Below, in pieces: positions 5,895 to 8,737 of a DNA stretch of 8,737 nt. The notes under the pieces were generated by a model. That model was not told where the DNA came from, did not search any database, and saw nothing but the letters and a program-made list of their open reading frames with translations. Every line of letters starts with the position of its first letter. Positions within the stretch are counted from its first letter, which is position 1. Source of the DNA: Vicinamibacteria bacterium (GTDB lineage Bacteria > Acidobacteriota > Vicinamibacteria > Vicinamibacterales > UBA2999); contig JAICEG010000210.1 in the NCBI GenBank assembly GCA_025924295.1, positions 1 to 8,737 of the forward strand. The letters are read 5' to 3'. A program made the translations under genes and the position numbers.

Positions 5895-6656
5895 ATGGAT
5901 AACAACATGAAGACACCCCCGGTCGTGTCAGCGCAGCAGTGGGAGGATGCACGCCAGCGGCTCCTTGTGAAGGAGAAGGAGCTGACCCATGCGCGCGATG
6001 CGCTGGCTGCTGAGCGGCGGCGAATGCCGTGGCTGGCTGTCCAGAAGTCGTACGAATTCGAAGGACCGAAGGGCAGGGCGAGCCTCCTCGGCCTGTTCGA
6101 GGGCCGCCGCCAGCTGATCGTCTACCGTGCTTTTTTCGAGCCCGGTGTATACGGCTGGCCCGAGCATGCGTGCCGTGGCTGCTCGTTTGTTGCCGACCAG
6201 GTCGGTCATGTCGCCCATCTGAACGCACGCGACACCACGCTCGTGTTCGCTTCGCGCGCGCCGCAGAAGGACATCACCCGCCTGAAGGCACGAATGGACT
6301 GGAAGATACCGTGGTACACCATCACGGACAGCTTCGACACAGACTTCGGTGTGGACGAGTGGCACGGCACGAACGCCTTCATTCACGACGGCGACGAGGT
6401 CTTCCGTACGTATTTCCTCAACAACCGGGGCGACGAGCAGATGGGGAGCACGTGGAATTACCTCGACATCACGGCGCTCGGACGGCAGGAAAAATGGGAA
6501 GACTCGCCGGAAGGATACCCACAAACAGATCCGTACAAATGGTGGAACTGGCACGACAACTACGCCGCCGAGGCCTCACCCAACGCGAAGTGGGTTGAGG
6601 TGACCACTGCTGGAGAGGCCGCCTTCCGCAAACGCGAGGCAGAGACGAAGGCATGA
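5895..6656 (+). CDS. DUF899 family thioredoxin-fold protein
   Basis: This 253-residue protein matches the DUF899 family, proteins with a thioredoxin-like fold and no settled function. An N-terminal helix (about 13-43) with the usual KEKELTHARDALAAERRRMPW pattern is split here as LLVKEKELTHARD and AAERRRMPW. Then come YEFEGPKGRASLLGLFEGRRQLIVYRAFF (53-81, given as its span), a CxxC-type pair Cys93 and Cys96 in HACRGCSF, and GHVAHLNARDTTLVFASRAP (104-123). MDWKIPWYTITDSFDTDFGV (134-153) and a C-terminal aromatic stretch (KWWNWHDNY, 215-223) follow. The CxxC pair at the start of a helix suggests thiol redox activity or peroxide handling, but this is inferred. It is soluble and cytoplasmic, with no signal peptide. 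The start is chosen by GAGGAG 6 nt upstream. It is the first gene of a plus-strand operon, 48 bp before the Rieske/FAD reductase gene, which could supply reducing power. Confidence 0.92.
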   Translation: MDNNMKTPPVVSAQQWEDARQRLLVKEKELTHARDALAAERRRMPWLAVQKSYEFEGPKGRASLLGLFEGRRQLIVYRAFFEPGVYGWPEHACRGCSFVADQVGHVAHLNARDTTLVFASRAPQKDITRLKARMDWKIPWYTITDSFDTDFGVDEWHGTNAFIHDGDEVFRTYFLNNRGDEQMGSTWNYLDITALGRQEKWEDSPEGYPQTDPYKWWNWHDNYAAEASPNAKWVEVTTAGEAAFRKREAETKA

Positions 6657-6689
6657 CGCGCACTTGGCACCCGGTGTGAAACGGGTCCG

Positions 6690-6699
6690 AGGAGGAGGT
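6690..6699 (+). promoter_or_regulatory. Strong ribosome binding site
   Basis: AGGAGGAGGT lies 5 nt before the ATG at 6705. It is the best Shine-Dalgarno in the window and confirms the start of the Rieske/FAD reductase gene. Confidence 0.75.
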
Positions 6700-6704
6700 A
6701 GACC

Positions 6705-8210
6705 ATGGCTGACTCGGCTACCAACTCTTCTACGGATCTGACACGTGGTGTCAGGGCCAACGAGATCGCAGACGGGGGCACCGGCGATCGATTCTTCGCG
6801 GTCGGTGCGCATTGCACCCACTACCACGGTCCTCTTGCCGAGGGCATCGTCGTGGGCGACACCGTTCGATGCCCATGGCACCACGCCTGTTTCAGCCTCG
6901 AAACCGGCGAGGCGTTGCGTGCGCCTGCCCTCGATCCCATCGCGTGCTGGCGCGTGGAACGGAGCAGCGATCAGGTCTTCGTGCGGGACAAGCTGCCGAC
7001 GCCGTCCTCGTCTGCGCGACCTCGATCTGCAGGATCGCGTCAGCGCCCTTCATCGATCGTGATTCTCGGTGGCGGGGCCGCTGGCCTGGCAGCGGCGGAC
7101 ATGTTGCGTCGCGAAGGCTATGACGGTCCGATCACAATGATCAGCGCCGATCAGGATCCGCCCGTCGATCGCCCCAACTTGTCGAAGGACTTCCTGGCAG
7201 GTGAGGCGAAGGACGACTGGATTCCGCTGTGGCCGCAGGATCTCTACGGCGAGAAACGGATCGAGTTGCTGCTCGGATCTCCCGTGTCCGCGATCGAACC
7301 GGCCGAGCGGACCGTGACTCTCGCGAACGGAGCCCGGCGCGAGTTCGGCAGCCTCCTGATTGCCACCGGTGCCGATCCGGTGCGGCTGCCCATTCCCGGT
7401 CACGAGACCGCGAAGGTGCACTATCTCCGATCGTTTGCCGACAGCCGTGCCATTGTCGACCTCGCGCGCAGCGCGAAACATGCCGTCGTGGTCGGCGGAA
7501 GCTTCATCGGGCTCGAGGTTGCAGCGTCTCTTCGAACCCGCGGCGTCGCGGTGGACGTGGTGGCCAGAGGCCATGTGCCGCTCGAGCATGTGATGGGGAC
7601 CGAGGTCGGTCGTTTCATCCAGTCCGTTCACGAAGCGCACGGCGTCACCTTTCACATGGGTGAGAGGGTGACATCATTAGCCGGACGTAAAGTCTCGCTC
7701 AGTGGCGGGTCGACGCTCGACGCGGATTTCGTGGTCATGGGCGTGGGGGTGAAGCCGTCGACGACGGTGGCGGAGAAGGCCGGCATCGCCGTCGACCGTG
7801 GCATTGCCGTCAGCGAATTTCTCGAAACCAATGTCCCCGGCATCTTCGCGGCCGGCGACGTCGCACGCTGGCCCGATCCGCACACGGGCGAGCGGATTCG
7901 CGTCGAACACTGGGTCGTGGCCGAGCGTCAGGGGCAGGTCGCCGCGCGCAATATGCTTGGCCTGCGTGAGCCCTTCGATGCGGTGCCGTTCTTCTGGAGC
8001 CAGCACTACGACGTGACGATCAGGTACGTCGGTCACGCTGAACGCTGGGACAGTGTGAAGATCGATGGTTCGCTGGATCGTCGTGACGCAACCGTCAGCT
8101 TCATCCGGGGCGGCGCAAAGCGAGCCGTGGCGACCGTCTCACGCGATCGGGAGTGCCTCGAAGCCGAGTTGGCGCTGGAGCACTCGACGGTTGCCGTGCG
8201 AAAGAGCTGA
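6705..8210 (+). CDS. Rieske-FAD/NAD(P)H oxidoreductase (AIFM3/BphA4-like)
   Basis: This 501-residue flavoprotein has an N-terminal Rieske [2Fe-2S] domain fused to a ferredoxin-reductase-type pyridine nucleotide-disulfide oxidoreductase. The layout is that of AIFM3-like proteins and, without the Rieske part, of putidaredoxin/BphA4 reductases. Rieske ligands are Cys37-x-His39 and Cys56-x2-His59 (CTHYHGPL, CPWHHACF). FAD binding is shown by IVILGGGAAG (118-127) and FAAGDVA (381-387), and NAD(P)H binding by VVVGGSFIGLE (261-271). PVDRPNLSKDF and PFFWSQHYD are typical of the family. An acidic/proline linker at about 95-115 joins the domains. Expected chemistry is electron transfer from NAD(P)H through FAD to the cluster and on to a partner. 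The Rieske domain is odd: the usual ~15 residues between IADGG (21-25) and GDRFFAVG (27-34), which form early beta-strands, are missing in frame. The cluster ligands are intact. It starts after a strong AGGAGG site and sits between the DUF899 and DinB genes, probably co-transcribed. Confidence 0.95.
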   Translation: MADSATNSSTDLTRGVRANEIADGGTGDRFFAVGAHCTHYHGPLAEGIVVGDTVRCPWHHACFSLETGEALRAPALDPIACWRVERSSDQVFVRDKLPTPSSSARPRSAGSRQRPSSIVILGGGAAGLAAADMLRREGYDGPITMISADQDPPVDRPNLSKDFLAGEAKDDWIPLWPQDLYGEKRIELLLGSPVSAIEPAERTVTLANGARREFGSLLIATGADPVRLPIPGHETAKVHYLRSFADSRAIVDLARSAKHAVVVGGSFIGLEVAASLRTRGVAVDVVARGHVPLEHVMGTEVGRFIQSVHEAHGVTFHMGERVTSLAGRKVSLSGGSTLDADFVVMGVGVKPSTTVAEKAGIAVDRGIAVSEFLETNVPGIFAAGDVARWPDPHTGERIRVEHWVVAERQGQVAARNMLGLREPFDAVPFFWSQHYDVTIRYVGHAERWDSVKIDGSLDRRDATVSFIRGGAKRAVATVSRDRECLEAELALEHSTVAVRKS

Positions 8211-8229
8211 GCCGATGTGGGATGAGCGC

Positions 8230-8236
8230 AGGAGGG
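8230..8236 (+). promoter_or_regulatory. Ribosome binding site for the DinB gene
   Basis: AGGAGGG ends 6 nt before the ATG at 8243 and supports that start over the ATG two codons later. Confidence 0.7.
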
Positions 8237-8242
8237 AATCGC

Positions 8243-8737
8243 ATGACGATGACTGAATGGTTTCTGGCGGAGCTCGAGAGCGAGTCAGCGAAGTCGCGGC
8301 GCGTACTCGAGCAGGTGCCAACGGGTAAGCGCAATTGGAAACCGCACGAGAGGTCGATGGAGTTTGGCTACTTGTCGGATCTCGTGGCGAACATTCCATC
8401 GTGGGTCGGCATGGCGATTACGTTGAACGAGCTGGACGTCGCGCCGAAAGACGGACCGCAATACAAACCAGCTCCACTCAACACGAGCGCGGAGCTCGTG
8501 GCGGCGCTCGACAAGGCCGTTGCCCAGGCGCGCGAGGCGTTGCAGAAAACCAGCGATGCGCACCTCGAGACCTCCTGGCGTCTGCTCGCGGGTGGTCAGC
8601 TCGCGTTCGAGCAGCCTCGTCACCAGGTGATTCGCGATACGTTCCTGCACTCGGCGCATCACCGTGGACAGATGACGGTGTACCTGCGCCTGCTCGGGTC
8701 GAAGGTGCCGTCAGTGTACGGGCCGACGGCGGACGAC
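8243..8737 (+). CDS. DinB-family protein, C-terminus cut by window end
   Basis: The frame is open from the ATG at 8243 to the last base, giving 165 residues with no stop, so the gene is incomplete here by only a few residues if it has the usual DinB length of about 170. DinB-family proteins are four-helix bundles that usually bind a metal through three histidines; relatives include bacillithiol- and mycothiol-dependent transferases. The N-terminus (TEWFLAELESESAKSRRVLEQVP), the segment YLSDLVANIPSW (43-54), YKPAPLNTSAEL, and the terminal HSAHHRGQMTVYLRLLGSKVP pattern (136 onward) fit the family. His136 and His140 supply the HxxxH pair. The first expected histidine, around position 47, is Leu here. 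It lies 32 bp after the Rieske/FAD reductase with its own ribosome binding site, so it is likely the third gene of that operon. Its function is unknown; thiol transfer to electrophiles is a family-based guess. Confidence 0.85.
   Translation, partial: MTMTEWFLAELESESAKSRRVLEQVPTGKRNWKPHERSMEFGYLSDLVANIPSWVGMAITLNELDVAPKDGPQYKPAPLNTSAELVAALDKAVAQAREALQKTSDAHLETSWRLLAGGQLAFEQPRHQVIRDTFLHSAHHRGQMTVYLRLLGSKVPSVYGPTADD

Noticed and set aside
5651..5908. 85-codon minus-strand open frame in the intergenic region
   Set aside because: It overlaps the DUF899 start and ribosome binding site on the opposite strand, has a biased composition, and resembles no family I know.
7050..7655. 201-codon minus-strand open frame
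   Set aside because: It is antisense to the FAD and NAD(P)H domains of the reductase gene and carries no domain pattern.

Overview
The window is a compact, GC-rich stretch of ordinary bacterial chromosome with eight protein-coding genes. I see no RNA genes, CRISPR array, insertion sequence or phage gene. The gene types (an exported amidase, an exported DUF4350-like protein, a GH13 trehalose-synthase-like enzyme, a Rieske/FAD reductase and a DinB-family protein), the GC bias and the GTG/TTG start options resemble soil bacteria such as Acidobacteriota (Vicinamibacteria-like) or Gemmatimonadota. That placement is an inference from general resemblance; there is no marker gene to confirm it.

Left part: a plus-strand gene for a secreted amidase-signature hydrolase (8-1588) ends tail-to-tail with a block of four minus-strand genes. 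Read in their own direction, these are an exported DUF4350-like protein (5635-4709), a cytoplasmic GH13 enzyme of trehalose-synthase type (4632-2953), a fold-type-II PLP enzyme resembling serine/threonine dehydratases (2877-1933) and an 80-residue membrane protein (1873-1631). The gaps between them are 76, 75 and 59 bp, so they may be one operon or several units. Their functions do not form an obvious pathway.

Middle: a divergent intergenic region of about 260 bp (5636-5894) separates this block from a plus-strand block. It holds a perfect 16-bp palindrome (5760-5775) and further copies of its half-site, which makes it the best candidate regulatory region in the window.

Right part: three plus-strand genes with good ribosome binding sites and short gaps (48 and 32 bp) look like one operon. 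They encode a DUF899 thioredoxin-fold protein (5895-6656), a Rieske plus FAD/NAD(P)H reductase (6705-8210) and a DinB-family protein cut by the window end (8243 onward). A thioredoxin-like protein, an iron-sulfur flavoprotein reductase and a possible thiol-transferase relative together suggest a redox or detoxification unit. The Rieske domain seems to lack about 15 residues of its N-terminal beta-strands, the most notable protein-level oddity here. No clearly new system is visible. The best leads are the redox trio with its palindromic control region and the shortened Rieske domain.
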